A DNA stretch of 64,000 nucleotides, taken from positions 38,159,811 through 38,223,810 of the forward strand of contig CM040085.1 in the NCBI GenBank assembly GCA_022496805.1, in the 5' to 3' direction. Positions within the stretch are counted from its first letter, which is position 1. Each line of letters begins with the position of its first letter. Positions 25,001 to 35,951 of this stretch are shown here, piece after piece. This DNA is from Pohlia nutans. Taxonomy: Eukaryota > Streptophyta > Bryopsida > Bryales > Mniaceae. A program made the position numbers and the translations under genes. The notes beneath the pieces were generated by a model. That model was not told the origin of the DNA and searched no databases. It saw only the letters and a program-made list of their open reading frames with translations.

Positions 25001-28000
25001 GTTATACATCGGTATTGTTCACGATTCTAATACCAATTGTATTTTAATTTTTATTACTTGGCCTTTTGGTGCGAACAGACATTTTACGGACAATTCAAAA
25101 CGCCGAAGATACAACTGTATATGACCAAGTTGTAGCAGCAATTTTTAGTGATGTACGTTTGACAGAAAAGGCTGAACTTGCTGACCGACTGCGAACTAAG
25201 TCAAAGCCTCATTGTCCCCTTATCAAAAAGGTTGGAGTACAGGAGTGGGTCATAGAGAATGTGAAGGAGGTATTCACTCGGCATGGAGCTCGACCTGTTG
25301 AGAGCACAGAAATTTCAGTTCTTGATGACCCTAAGCATATCAACGGGTATGTTGTACTTTGTGACAAGCTGAGGTTGTGCTTTCGAAAGCCATATATATC
25401 TTGCTTTGGTCTAAAGTTTGTGTGTTGAAGTTAAAGATATACAGTGGGATGCACGTAATACATAGCCATTAAAATTATCCTGAAAGCCCGGCCACTTTGG
25501 TCCCTGATTTGGCCCTTTAACTTTTGTTTCATCCCTTGTGATGCTGAAAATGAAAAGTGTGGTAAAGTGGGTACGTGGGTATTAATATTGCCCAAAATCG
25601 TGACACGCAAACTTAGTTTGAGAAATTTCAAGAACAACTTCATTGAACAAGATTTTTACTCGCTGCATGGGTTGGCAGGCTTGCTGTGAAATTATTAGAT
25701 TCATCTAGCAACATGCTTCAACTACGTTACGAGACTCGTTCGTCCTTTGCTTGTTGGATCGCTTTAAATCAGGTTTGCATACTATCTTGACCTTTAGAAG
25801 TCTTCTTTGGAATCGAATAAGAATTTTTATTTTCCTGTCTCATTATAACTTAATTTATTTAGCTGACTAAGAAGGCTCTTGCGTTTGTGTACATAGATAC
25901 GGAGTTCGTGCAGAATATTCGTTGGAATAGCTCATTTAGAACAAGAGTTTTATTTAATTTGGTGTAATTCGTAGCTATTTCTGGAGTCCTTTTAAGTGCT
26001 GGCTGAGTTTGAATCTAGTGGTTTTAATTGAACAATGCCAGCCAACATCTCTGAGGCGATATCAAATATCCAGAGTTTACCGGCGTGGGGTTGGGGACAA
26101 TGCTCCTCTTGGGTTTTTTCAGGTCAGTATCTGGACCAATCTTAGACCTGTACTGAACTGCAAGCCATCTTAGGGTTGGAAGAGCGCATTATTTCTAAGA
26201 ACTATATTTTTTCACTATACTTGCAACTCATCCTTAATGTGTTTATAGGGAGACTTCGATATTGTTGGAGGTGCTCGCTCTTTGGCTGAGGCAGAAGCAA
26301 TCAAGGTGAGAGATATCTTAATACACTTTGGCATGCAGTTTCTCATGCAGTTCTTGAATTGGCAGTGAACATATTTGCTCACGGGTTATCTTAACGAATA
26401 TGACTGCATTTCATGAAGGTTCTCTTGTACAGGATTTGTAAGATTCCCAATCTTACAGGCATCGAAAGTTGAGAACTTCTTGGAAACGTTAGCTAATTCT
26501 GTAAGACATCAGGTTGCAATGGATGTGATATCCAAGTTTTCAGTCTTGGAGTTGGACGAAGTGCGAGTAAACCACCGGCAATTGCTGAATGCCATTTGGA
26601 ACTGGGCAGGTGTTCAGCACAATGAGAGACTCAAGATTGCTCAGGTGGATAACTTGACACTCCTATAGTTGGCAACCATTAATAAGTTACGCTTGAATGA
26701 TGTCCACATAATAGTTCTGCCTTTTTTATGTGCTCTGATGTGAGCTCCTCCGAAAGTTGGTAGATGGTTGAACCTGGTAGTGTATTAACGTAGTGAGAAT
26801 CACTTGTATTAGTGTGATGAGAATCACTTGTTACCTTAAATATATGTCGTTTCAGGATTCTTATCAGTTGACACCAAAGTTACAACACCCTAGATCGTAT
26901 GCCTCTTTAACATTTTTTTGTTATCCATGTGTCCTCTGCGTGGGGATCACTGGTGATTGAAGGCCACTTTTATTAATTGCTTTCTGTGCAGGTTCTCTCT
27001 ACAATGGGCGCAATGTCACCTCGATCAACTGCTCGTAAAGGTCGCTGGACAATCATTCGCAGACAACTAAAGGAGGTACATCGCAGAACGCTGAAATGCA
27101 TAGAACATTCTCTTTCAGTCCCTCAAGTTACACACTTTGTCTATGGCAGCTTGAGCCCACAATAGATATTCCTTCTTATATTGGCATTTTCTAGAGATTA
27201 ACAGATGATCTCACGCCTTCTTTTATTTCATTTGATCATGTTTATACTATTACATATCATTGTATTTTGGTGGCGTTCTTTCGAACAGGGGGGAGTTGCC
27301 CCGAATGTAGTGGATAAGTTACAGACAGTGGAGCGCCGTCTTAGTGGCACTGCTGATGAAGCTCTTGCTCGCCTACGAGGAGTCCTGCCTTCCAGTACGT
27401 TTATTAATTGCTTGCCAGTTACTTTGTTAATAGGTCTATGTATCCTTTTGATGCTGGTTGGTTGTACAAAAAGGCTCTGATGAAAGAAAGGATTTAATTA
27501 AGTGCAGGTTACAAAGTAAGTAGCATTGTATGTCAGATACTCCTGATCTTCTCCTCTTGCAGGAAAAGAGATGTCATGTTACATGACGTTTTTCTCTTTT
27601 TGTTATTGCGATGTGCGCAGGTGATATAACGTCAGCTACGTTTGATGAGCTATCTATGTTTTTGGGCTTCTTAAGAGTGTGGGGAATTGAGAAAGTTATC
27701 ATTATTGACGCTCTAATGCCACCTACAGAGGAGTACTTTGATGCGATCTATTTTCAGGTCAGCATTTTTCAACAAACCAGCATGCTTTCTTCCTTTCTCC
27801 TTCCTGAAATCAGAATAGAATTTCATTTGTATAAGTGGTATAATGCTAACATGTCACCTCCAGAAAAATTCTCTCGTTTTTGGCAATGTTCCATGCAGAA
27901 TAGGTCTGTAATATCGTAATGTCTGCCTTTCAACTGTTTGTATCGAATGCATACGAGTGAAATTATTCCCTTATCGCATCCTGTCCTGAGGTCCTCATTT

Positions 28001-29486
28001 TGGAATCCTATTTTGAAGAACAGTTTGGGTTCTTGTCTTGCACCACAGATACATGTCAAGAAGGCTAGCTCGTCTTCCTCAACAGTACAGCCTGTTTGCC
28101 TAGCAGTGGGTGGTTGTTATGATCGCCTTCTACACAGATATTGGCCACCCAAGTTGGTAAATTGCAATCATTTGATCTTTTTGCAGGGAACTCTACTACT
28201 ACCTAGATTGTTTTAGAATCGCATTGTTCTGCTATGTGTAGAAATGCGTATTTTCAGATGCATTCATTTGAAGTGGAGGAGGGCAATGCAACGATAGCCA
28301 GAAGAATGAACCTACTGTTCCATGTTCCATCTTAGGAAGGGATAGCCACTGAGGACCTTATGCTCAACTTCACAAAAGTCATTTTTTGACTTGGTTTCTT
28401 ACAGGCCTATTCTGCACCAGGCACGGTGGGTTTGAGCATTGCAGTGCAGAAGTTAATTTCTTTCGCAATGGCAGAGAGGTGAACACTACATCCTTTCAGG
28501 GAAAATGGGACTGAAAGTATTTTTTTGCTTCAACCGGTGATCATGCTCTTTGTATCAAGTATGTCAGATGATAGACTATTGACCTCGGCACGTCAGATGT
28601 TTGGACATAGCTGATATCAGTGGTTCTACGAATGTTGCCTTTTCTGTTCGAGATTTGTATGCTGCTCAATAATAGGAAAAACAGGGTTTATTGATGTGAA
28701 ACTACGCAACACGTTGCAGGAGTCAACATGTTGAAACGGTCACAGAAGTCCTGGTCTGCAGCCGCGGAGGAGGTGGACTTTTAGCAGAGCGCATGCAGGT
28801 TGTGGCTCTATTGTGGGCATCAAACATCAAGGTGCGCTCCAATGTTCCATGCTTACCTCCATGGAGACCAATGTTTCCTGCTGCATCTATGGATTTTTTT
28901 TTTCAATCTAGTTCACATCAGATAGTGATCAATTTGCAGGCAGAGTATATGTGCTCCTCAGCACCTAGTTTGACCGAGCAGTATGAGTACGCCCACGAAC
29001 ATGGCATCAAGTCGTTGGTAATTATTACTGAGGCAGCTTGGTCTCTCCAGAAGACCGTGAAGGTATATTCTTCTGTTTCGATTGACCTGGGATTTAATTC
29101 AGGGATTCTAGAAAATTATGTTTGGTTGCAACTGAGAGTAATTGATCTCCTTTAGTCCGGTGATGTTTTGTGTTTGGATCGAAGTTATTCAAAGCAGGTG
29201 ATTTCGCCATCTGCATACAGTTTTGACCTTGCTTATTATAAACTAAAGGTTTTATCGCTCTGTCCAACCGTGTCTCTCGTGCTGCACTGGCTTTGTTGCT
29301 TCTCTTTGTACTTGTTGAACTGATGATTTACGGTTGACCTCTTTGGCCATTTGCTAGGTCCGGCACCTGGACCTAAAAACTGAGGAGGACCTAAAACTTG
29401 AAGATTTGGTGGTGCACTTCAGCGATAATTCGCTGACTCCGAACAGCCTGAAGAAGCGGACTAGTCAGCGCCATGGTTTATACTGA
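19069..29486 (+). CDS. GCN2: GCN2-type eIF2alpha kinase, 29 exons, 1331 residues
   Basis: Senses uncharged tRNA and phosphorylates eIF2alpha. Exons: 19069-19196, 19310-19381, 19651-19707, 19953-20058, 20270-20470, 20639-21052, 21251-21433, 21775-21861, 22180-22299, 22499-22607, 22750-22867, 23187-23241, 23368-23561, 23764-23951, 24093-24244, 24525-24777, 25079-25346, 25679-25772, 26042-26122, 26249-26305, 26459-26644, 26992-27075, 27289-27394, 27621-27757, 28049-28156, 28405-28478, 28720-28831, 28940-29062, 29358-29486. The frame is unbroken (3996 nt). Order: basic N-terminus; RWD domain about residues 35-150 (EEITALSAIF, LPGYPQKPPKL, AREGRVMVFNL); acidic tract from exon 7 (DEDEDEDDEADEDDD); kinase about 486-830 with GEGGFGHV, ATP lysine K515, HRD 654-656, DFG 674-676, APE; HisRS-like region about 835-1260 (FDIVGGA, LMPPTEEY, CSRGGGGLL); C-terminal anticodon-binding-like part (SLTEQYEYAHEHGIK). 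HRDLTPNN has Thr where most kinases have Lys, as in the Arabidopsis protein. The exon 5 donor (20470) is the least certain boundary. Confidence 0.95.
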
Positions 29487-30199
29487 AGGTTGATCATCAT
29501 ATATATTCATATATATATTACTCAGTTGGAACTTCTTCCTTTTGGTAAGTGGGTGGAGATTTACTCATCTTTGACACTTCCATAGTGAACACTTTGAAGA
29601 CGCAGTAGGTGGTTTCTAGGGGCCAATACATCCAACTGTCATATACAATGGAGGCCAACTGTTGCATTGGAATGCAATTCTCATCAAGACACTTGTGCGA
29701 TCAATCTTATTACAGTAGATTCACGGTGTAAGCATATCCCACCATGAGTGGGAAGCATAAGGCCATTTATACAGTAGTTCATTCAGTTCAGGTAATTAGA
29801 TGCATTCTCTACAACTGTAGAATCCAGATTTTTATCAGTAAACCCTGGCATCCTTATTTTTGATGTTGAATAAAATCTAACAGGAAGTGTCCTTAACGCA
29901 CCTAAGGAATCTCACCTCGTTGATTTCTTTTTGGACTTAATAGCTCATATGAAAATGAAGCCAAATGAATAGATTGTTGAATTTTTCCATTATTTCAAGT
30001 AGGCCATCAAAATTTTGATGTTTAAGAGTTTTTAGCCTTATGAAATTTTTAATAATGAAATGATTCCAAAACTAGATTATTTTGTTGCATTTGGGTTCTT
30101 CCACCTTTAGTCTATGTAAAAGTCATCCACCACTGTCGTCCACAAACCAACAGTCCAACCCTATTTGTGAGATTCAAAAGATTCAACCATCCCCTGGAC
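29487..30199. other. GCN2 3' flank
   Basis: AT-rich, no coding signal; contains the GCN2 3' untranslated region, ending somewhere in the first few hundred bases. No other structure recognised. Confidence 0.4.
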
Positions 30200-31110
30200 T
30201 AAAATTGTGATTTAGTGTCTAGTGAGAATTGATGTCCTTTACCACAGTTTGTTCAAAGGTGAGGAGAAATAGTGTCCCTACGGTCTAGTAATAGAAGTTT
30301 GGCACTTGTCATTCCCACTTTCACTGAGTGTCATATTACTTTCAAGTGATGAGAGTGACATGAGTTGGCATGCCATGTCTATTATAAAGTTGCCATTCAT
30401 CATTGGAACACTAAATCTAGAAGGTTTATTTTTAAATTTTACAGTAATCATTTTTTTTAGGGACACTACACTAAGTGGGCTATTTAGTGTCCAATGAGAA
30501 TTGGTGTTTTTACCACAATTCGTTCAAAGGTGGGAGAAATAATGTCCCGACACTACATAGGAGTTTGCCACTTGTCATTCCCACTTTCGTTGAAAGTGCC
30601 ATGTTCCTTCCAAATGATGAGAGTGAGGACGGCTTTCTATGTAAAGCCTGAACTTACATGTGTGACGTCATATCAACAGGAAGGTTGATGCATTAATAGT
30701 CATTCAGGTTGACATGCAAGTATTTTGGTTTTTCATTTCTGGTTTACAACACCGGTAATAGCAGAAACTCTATCCAGAAGAGCCTGCTACACCAAATATG
30801 TAATGCCACAGGGTAGAAGTATTACTGAAGGATCTTGAATTTTGGGCAAAGATGCTATGCATGACATCAGCCTGCAGGTTTAGACACTACATGGAAAGCC
30901 GTCCTGACATGGGGTGGCATGCCATATTTATTATAAATTTTCCATGTCATTGAAACTCTACATCCATTTTTTTGCTTGCATTGACACTATATCTCCCTAA
31001 AATCAATAGTGTCCTTGTTGAGAAATAGTGTCCCGGACACTAAATAGCCCATTTAGTGTAACTTGTATCTCCAAAAGGTCAAATAGTGTCCATGTTGAGA
31101 AAGTGTTCAT
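30200..31110. repeat. Dispersed 'AGTGTC' repeat cluster
   Basis: Two related blocks, about 30225-30480 and 30485-30640, each have ATTGGTG/TTGATGTC...TACCACA-TT-GTTCAAAGGT, AATAGTGTCCC, then GCCACTTGTCATTCCCAC. Pieces reading CACTAAATAGCCCATTTAGTGT and AATAGTGTCC recur to 31100 and again near 45670-45760. The repeated inverted TAGTGTC/GACACTA motifs suggest decayed MITEs; ends were not resolved. Confidence 0.5.
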
Positions 31111-33100
31111 GCAAGACGACGAAGCGTCAAAAGTAGGCCCTGGCGGGTGCGCCACACAAAGCGGACCCAAAAGACCAAAGCAACAAAGTCACTAAGACAA
31201 AGCAAGGGGAAAGCAAAAACCCCAAGAAATAAAAATCCAAAACCCAGGAGGCCCATGAGGGAGAAGGAATCCAAAGTCAAACATCGATAGAGCCAGATGA
31301 CTAAAGCTAAAGCTCTAAGCCTAAAACAAAAGGCATGGGCCCCCAAAATTAACAGATTAATTTTGTTCAAGCGGAAAGAGCCTAACAGAAGGCCTAGTGC
31401 CAACAATGCCAACATCTGTGGGATTGGCAAAGCTTTGGAAAGTGAATTGAAAAACGTTAGGTCTGTAATCATCCATGTGTTGGGAGTCTATCAAAGGCAA
31501 CCATGTCCGAATAATGGGCAAGCAAGAACCAGGGGGTTGGGTGCGCAACTGCAAAAGAATGCACAGTAGAATCAAAAACCAGGTTGCAGCAGCCAGGCCC
31601 CCCCTCCGTCCATAACTCTGCCTACAATTGAAAGTCCTCCATCTGAGGAGATTCGGGCAAGACCAATCAGGGAGATACGGGGCCTCGAGAAGGCCCCTAC
31701 TTCGGATCACTTGAAGTTAGCTGGCCAGAATATTTTTGTACAAAAAATAATAATTAAATTTGCAGTTTGATTTGGCACATATAATCAACTCATATAAAAC
31801 ATGTTTTCCAAGTTTCATGGCCTAAAGATTTATCAAAATGGAATTATTGCAAATTTACTAATGGATACCCATGTATTCACAATGTTGCGATTTTCAAACA
31901 CGAACAACAAATGCTCATGAAAAAGTTTATAGCCTCATATTGACAGGTTGTTGATATTTTTGAGAAGTGCTAATGTTAGGAGATTATGCATGGTGGAATT
32001 TTTAAATTTTAGAAGCATGAGGTGTCATAGTTTGGTCAACATTAACTTGATGATCCTAGAAAAGCATACCCGTTAATAAATTTGCAAGATTTTCATTTTG
32101 GTAAATCTCTACGTTACAAAACTTAGTACATATGTAATCAACTCATAAATGAACTTATGTTCCAAATTTGGTGGGTAGGGAAAAATTTATGTGCCTTTGG
32201 AGGCGTTTCAAAGATGGCAGATTTGAGTTTTTTTCATGGTGAAATGTAAAAACGCCAAATATTGTGTCCCCCTACTATACTGAATGGCCAACTTTTTATT
32301 TTCCATTTTTGCCAATTTTTGGAAATTTCAATTCAAAAGTGGAGTTGTAATCTCGATTTACCTTCCGGGACCATACAATGTTCTTTAGCAATTAGTAGAG
32401 TTCACCCTTTTCAACAATAGCATCATGTAGATAGTTTGATCCCCCAATGTAGCACTGTAGCATTGTCTTACCACCCAATCTTTAGCTAAAGATGACATGT
32501 ACTTGCCATGATTTGGGTGTCTACTACAGTGATTCAAGAATAATGGCTATGATTCGAGTATTTGCTACAATGATTTGGGAATAGTGGTAAAGTGTTCCAG
32601 AGAGGGCCTAAAGAACCTTATGACACCCCATGGAATTTTGGGGGCCTACTTAAAATCAAAATAGGAGAAAATCTTTTGACAAAGAGGGGGCCCACCAAAC
32701 TTGTACCTTGAAAACATTAGTAGGACTAATTTAGAAATTCCCACACAAACGCTTCGTATCATCCATATTTTTTTAAATTCCGTTGGCAGAGCAACACACA
32801 CCCTAGAATGTAGCTAGGTAGGGAAAGAATGGATATAATCATCCATATGTACATGTGTTCATCCATAAAATTGTCTATTATAAGGCGCTTCATCCAAATA
32901 TTGGCAATTTTAGAATATTTTGAGAGGACTTTGACACTTTTATCCACCTTTTGCCCATTTTTTCTAGTGTATAAGTAACCACTTCAGTACCAAAATCAGG
33001 TACGATTCCGGCTAAATTTCGCCTAAATTTTTTGGCTGTTTCAGTTCCCACCGCAAGCAGGCGATTCATCACAGATTCATCACAGATTCATCACAGATTC
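31111..33100. other. Intergenic, repeat-derived, no gene recognised
   Basis: 31111-31720 is GC-richer than its surroundings and open on both strands for up to 121 codons, but none of the translations resembles a family I know; it may be part of an unidentified mobile element. 31720-32300 is AT-rich and loosely resembles the subrepeat sequence of the foldback element at 10430-11419. The palindrome ATCTTTAGCTAAAGAT is at 32478-32493. A short tandem CAGATTCATCA repeat lies at 33064-33098. Confidence 0.35.
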
Positions 33101-33569
33101 CTGGCCTTTCCTCGTCAGCACGTCAGCTCGTCAGATTCGTCAATAGATCGACCCTGTCATCGATCAGATGCGCAGGGAATTTGCAACTGAACGCTTTCCC
33201 AAACGAACCGCCCATCCATCGATCCACTAGACCAGCATCCAATCGATCGATCCAACAGCGTCGATCAATCTGAGATGCTCAACCTGTCCTCAACTGAATG
33301 GTAGCCCGCACAATCCGCCACACGGCCTCTCCACGCCCACATAATATATCCGATTCTCCGTCCTCAAAAAGCACAGATTCATACGAGTTGATGTGGAGCA
33401 AGCAGCGTCGAGTTTGAGCGTCCGGAGTGACAGAGGATCAGCTGCGGCACTTGAGGTCGCCGACCTTTAAATCGCCGTAGCTCTCTCCCTCTCCTCTCTC
33501 GATCGTGCACCTCAACCTCTCCTCGCTTCACTTAACACCCCCAATTACAAGCGCGCAAAAATACTTGAC

Positions 33570-33676
33570 ATCAGTTCTTGATCGATATTAGTTCTAGTCT
33601 TGTATACTTCTTGATCGATATCAGTTCTAGTTTGTATCGAGTTTGTTCTTGATCGAGTATCAGTTCTTGATCGATT
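33570..33676. repeat. TTGATCGATATCAGTTC repeats in the AIG2-like gene leader
   Basis: The unit TTCTTGATCGATATCAGTTC, with minor changes, occurs about four times directly upstream of the start codon at 33701. It probably lies in the core promoter or 5' leader. Function unknown. Confidence 0.7.
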
Positions 33677-33700
33677 CGAATTTTGGGTCTGCGAGCAGCT

Positions 33701-34324
33701 ATGGCGTGTCGGGTGGCGATGAGCGCGGCAGCGTCGCCATCGCTGCAGCAGACATCACCAACAACACATGTGGAAGGATTAGCGCAGACTCGGATGCCAA
33801 TGCACCTGGCGAATCCGCCGTGCTCGCTGGTGTTCGTGTACGGGACGTTGAAGCAGGGCTTTTCGAATCACTGGTTGATCGAGGACGTCGTGGGTGCGGG
33901 GCACGCGCAGTTTCTAGGCGTGGCGAAGACGAAGGAGCGCTACCCGCTGGTGTGCGGACCGTTCCAGGTGCCGTTCCTGCTCAACATGCCGAATTCCGGC
34001 CTGCAAGTGAAAGGCGAGCTCTACGCCGTCGACCAGTCGGCGCTGCAACTTCTCGACGAGCTCGAAGGCGTTTCCAAGGGCCATTACGAGCGGCGCCCGC
34101 TGGTGTTGACAGGTTTGCAGGGCTCTGAGATTCTCGCCGAGGCTTACTTCGCGTTCCCGACCTTGCAGCAAGGCTTGTCCAGCGCGCCGCATATCCACGC
34201 TTACACCAAGAAGGAGACCGTGGACTATGTGTACCGAAAAGATCGACCCAAGAATCGCACTTTCCTGCAGCACGTGGAGAATTGGATTGACTCTCAGGGT
34301 CCTCGCTCTTACATCTGTGTGTAA
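33701..34324 (+). CDS. Gamma-glutamylcyclotransferase-fold protein (AIG2/GGACT-like)
   Basis: Intronless frame of 207 residues ending at TAA. The first in-frame ATG is at 33701; upstream codons (from 33683) are open but lack ATG. The fold signature LVFVYGTLKQGF (YGTL at residues 47-50) and LLDELEGVSKGHYER (a candidate catalytic Glu near 120-122) are those of the GGCT-like superfamily, and the NHWL after YGTLKQGFS resembles the plant AIG2-like/GGACT branch. Family members release 5-oxoproline from gamma-glutamyl compounds; the substrate here is not deducible. About 40 residues precede the fold, Ala/Ser/Thr-rich at first, possibly a targeting peptide or simply disordered; Met7, Met32 or Met34 are alternative starts. 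The C-terminus ends SYICV. Codon use is GC-rich compared with the flanks, which creates long antisense open frames. Confidence 0.88.
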   Translation: MACRVAMSAAASPSLQQTSPTTHVEGLAQTRMPMHLANPPCSLVFVYGTLKQGFSNHWLIEDVVGAGHAQFLGVAKTKERYPLVCGPFQVPFLLNMPNSGLQVKGELYAVDQSALQLLDELEGVSKGHYERRPLVLTGLQGSEILAEAYFAFPTLQQGLSSAPHIHAYTKKETVDYVYRKDRPKNRTFLQHVENWIDSQGPRSYICV

Positions 34325-35683
34325 GAAACAACGTTCTGTTGCGACTTTTCGAGCTCTCAATTTCGTGTCGGTGGATCACAAGACCTATACAAGACCTACA
34401 CAAGACCGTGCACGAGACCGTGCACAAGACCCAAGCAAAAACCGTGTAGTAGAAAGCTTGAATATGAGCTTCACTTGATGGAGGTGGATGTAATTGAGGA
34501 AACCATCCAACCATGTAAATTGGACGTACGTCTTCTGATTTTCTGTGTATTTGGAATAGAGTCAAAGATATGAGAACTCTGATGAGATTAGCGTTACATT
34601 TGAACCAAAGAGTTTCTAGCTCAATTGATACAAAACTCAGGTGATTGGTGCACACCCACTGCTGTGATGCGTAGGAGTGGTGATTTTCATCTATAGATTA
34701 GGATACAACCAGAGATTTAAGAGGTTCCAATATTGAACGATATACAGAGGGGCTCAAATGAGCGACGCCTAAGATTGATCTCTCGCGTTGTACCCTGCAG
34801 TGGAAGGATTCCAGTGCCAACACCAAATCTTGTAATAAGAAAATCAAGCTTTTGAATGTCGATTGTACAGATTATTTCTCCTACATGATTGTCAATGTGC
34901 GCAAAGCCGTGCAAGAAATGAATTCAGTCTTGGAAATTCCACCTGCATACACAACAGTGAAGCCTAACGAGCACTCAAATTTAACGGTATGGCCACGCAG
35001 AGATAGCAATGCATCGTGGGACACAATCAGGAATTCCATGGAAAAGAGTTTGTATTAGTAAATCCACATCCTAAGCAGGATGGATATGTGTATGTTGCCA
35101 ACACTGCAATGCCAAGATATGGATAGAAAACTAGTGGTAGTGGAATCTATCCTTTCAGGCTCTCTGCTGTGGTCGGACGACAGTTAAAATTGTAGGTAAG
35201 CTTCTGATGTCTAAGCTCGGTTTTGAGATTACTTAACTTCTCAATTTCCTTGTGGATCCTCGGCTTCCCAAACCTCAATCTGTGTGCAGACTGGCAATGG
35301 GTTCTGAAGCATTGTATCAGGTTCTAGGGTTCAAAGAGTGGAGATCTTGATGACGAAGAGACGGTCAGTTCTAGAAATTCTATGTCTAACTTATAAAGAA
35401 CTCTTTGTTCAGGAACTTGATTTTCCGGCATCTGCATGAGCTTGCTGACTTTTGGAAATGAGGCTTGTCAATATAGGCTGAGTGTAAAACCCCCCAATAA
35501 TGGGAATGGCAGGAAGGACGGCCAGAGTGACCAGTGACAGCTTACAAACTGCGGAGGAAGCACCAGCAACATGGATCAAGTTGACCTTCTGCAGTCTCGG
35601 TAAACCGTGACACAGACTGAGATCCAGCAGTGCGCTGGGAATATTTGCATGCTAACGAAAGCAAACGGAGGACTGCGGTGTTT
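34325..35683. other. Intergenic between AIG2-like gene and U2 snRNA
   Basis: No gene recognised. Short CAAGACCTACACAAGACC-type repeats follow the stop codon (34379-34432). A 70-bp stretch beginning ATGCCAAGATATGGATAG at 35108 recurs at 36633 on the other side of the U2 gene. Confidence 0.45.
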
Positions 35684-35730
35684 GTCCCATACGTTTGGGC
35701 TTAGGTACGTACACAGAATGTGGGTACAAG
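35684..35730 (+). promoter_or_regulatory. Plant snRNA promoter elements (USE and degenerate TATA)
   Basis: GTCCCATACG at 35684 lies 72 bases before the U2 5' end and resembles the plant upstream sequence element RTCCCACATCG. A weak TATA-like GTACAAG at 35724-35730 is about 30 bases before the start. This -70/-30 spacing is the arrangement known for plant Pol II snRNA genes. Both elements deviate from consensus. Confidence 0.5.
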
Positions 35731-35755
35731 AAGGGCGGGTTGTACCGATTTATGC

Positions 35756-35951
35756 ATACCTTTCTCGGCCTTTTGGCTAAGATCAAGTGTGGTATCTGTT
35801 CTTATCAGTATAATATCTGATACGAGGCTCATCGAGCCCCATGACATTAATCTAATTTTTCAGCGGGTGCGGGTCCATCCGGCATCTTGCTGCCTGGCCC
35901 CGCGCGCGTCGCCTTGGTCTTGCACTACCTCCATGGCCGGCGCAGCCCCCT
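35756..35951 (+). ncRNA. U2: U2 spliceosomal snRNA (variant or pseudogene)
   Basis: The 5' half matches plant U2 closely: ATACCTTTCTCGGCCTTTTG (stem-loop I), GCTAAGATCAAGTG, ATCTGTTCTTATCAG (stem IIa), TAATATCTGATA, then an Sm-like AATTTTTC, followed by a GC-rich 3' half with GCGCGCGTCGCCTTGG and TTGCACTACC as in plant stem-loop IV. The 3' end is set from the usual length of about 196 nt. The branchpoint-recognition sequence GTAGTA reads GTGGTA, with G at 35791 in place of a near-invariant A. That may mark a pseudogene, a minor variant, or a sequencing error. U2 pairs with the intron branch site in the spliceosome. Confidence 0.9.

Noticed and set aside
26857..26898. Possible extra GCN2 exon (DSYQLTPKLQHPR)
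   Set aside because: Including it breaks the frame into the next exon, whereas joining 26644 to 26992 restores the conserved HisRS-like sequence.
31107..31710. Minus-strand open frames of 117-121 codons
   Set aside because: They overlap in different frames, are rich in Leu/Phe/Arg without known motif, and the strand opposite is open too; more likely an unidentified repeat fragment.
33914..34655. Long minus-strand open frames opposite the AIG2-like gene
   Set aside because: They mirror a GC-rich coding region with strong family motifs on the plus strand.
34617..34700. Another tRNA-like stretch (TAGCTCAATTGATAC)
   Set aside because: No complete tRNA fold and no anticodon stem.
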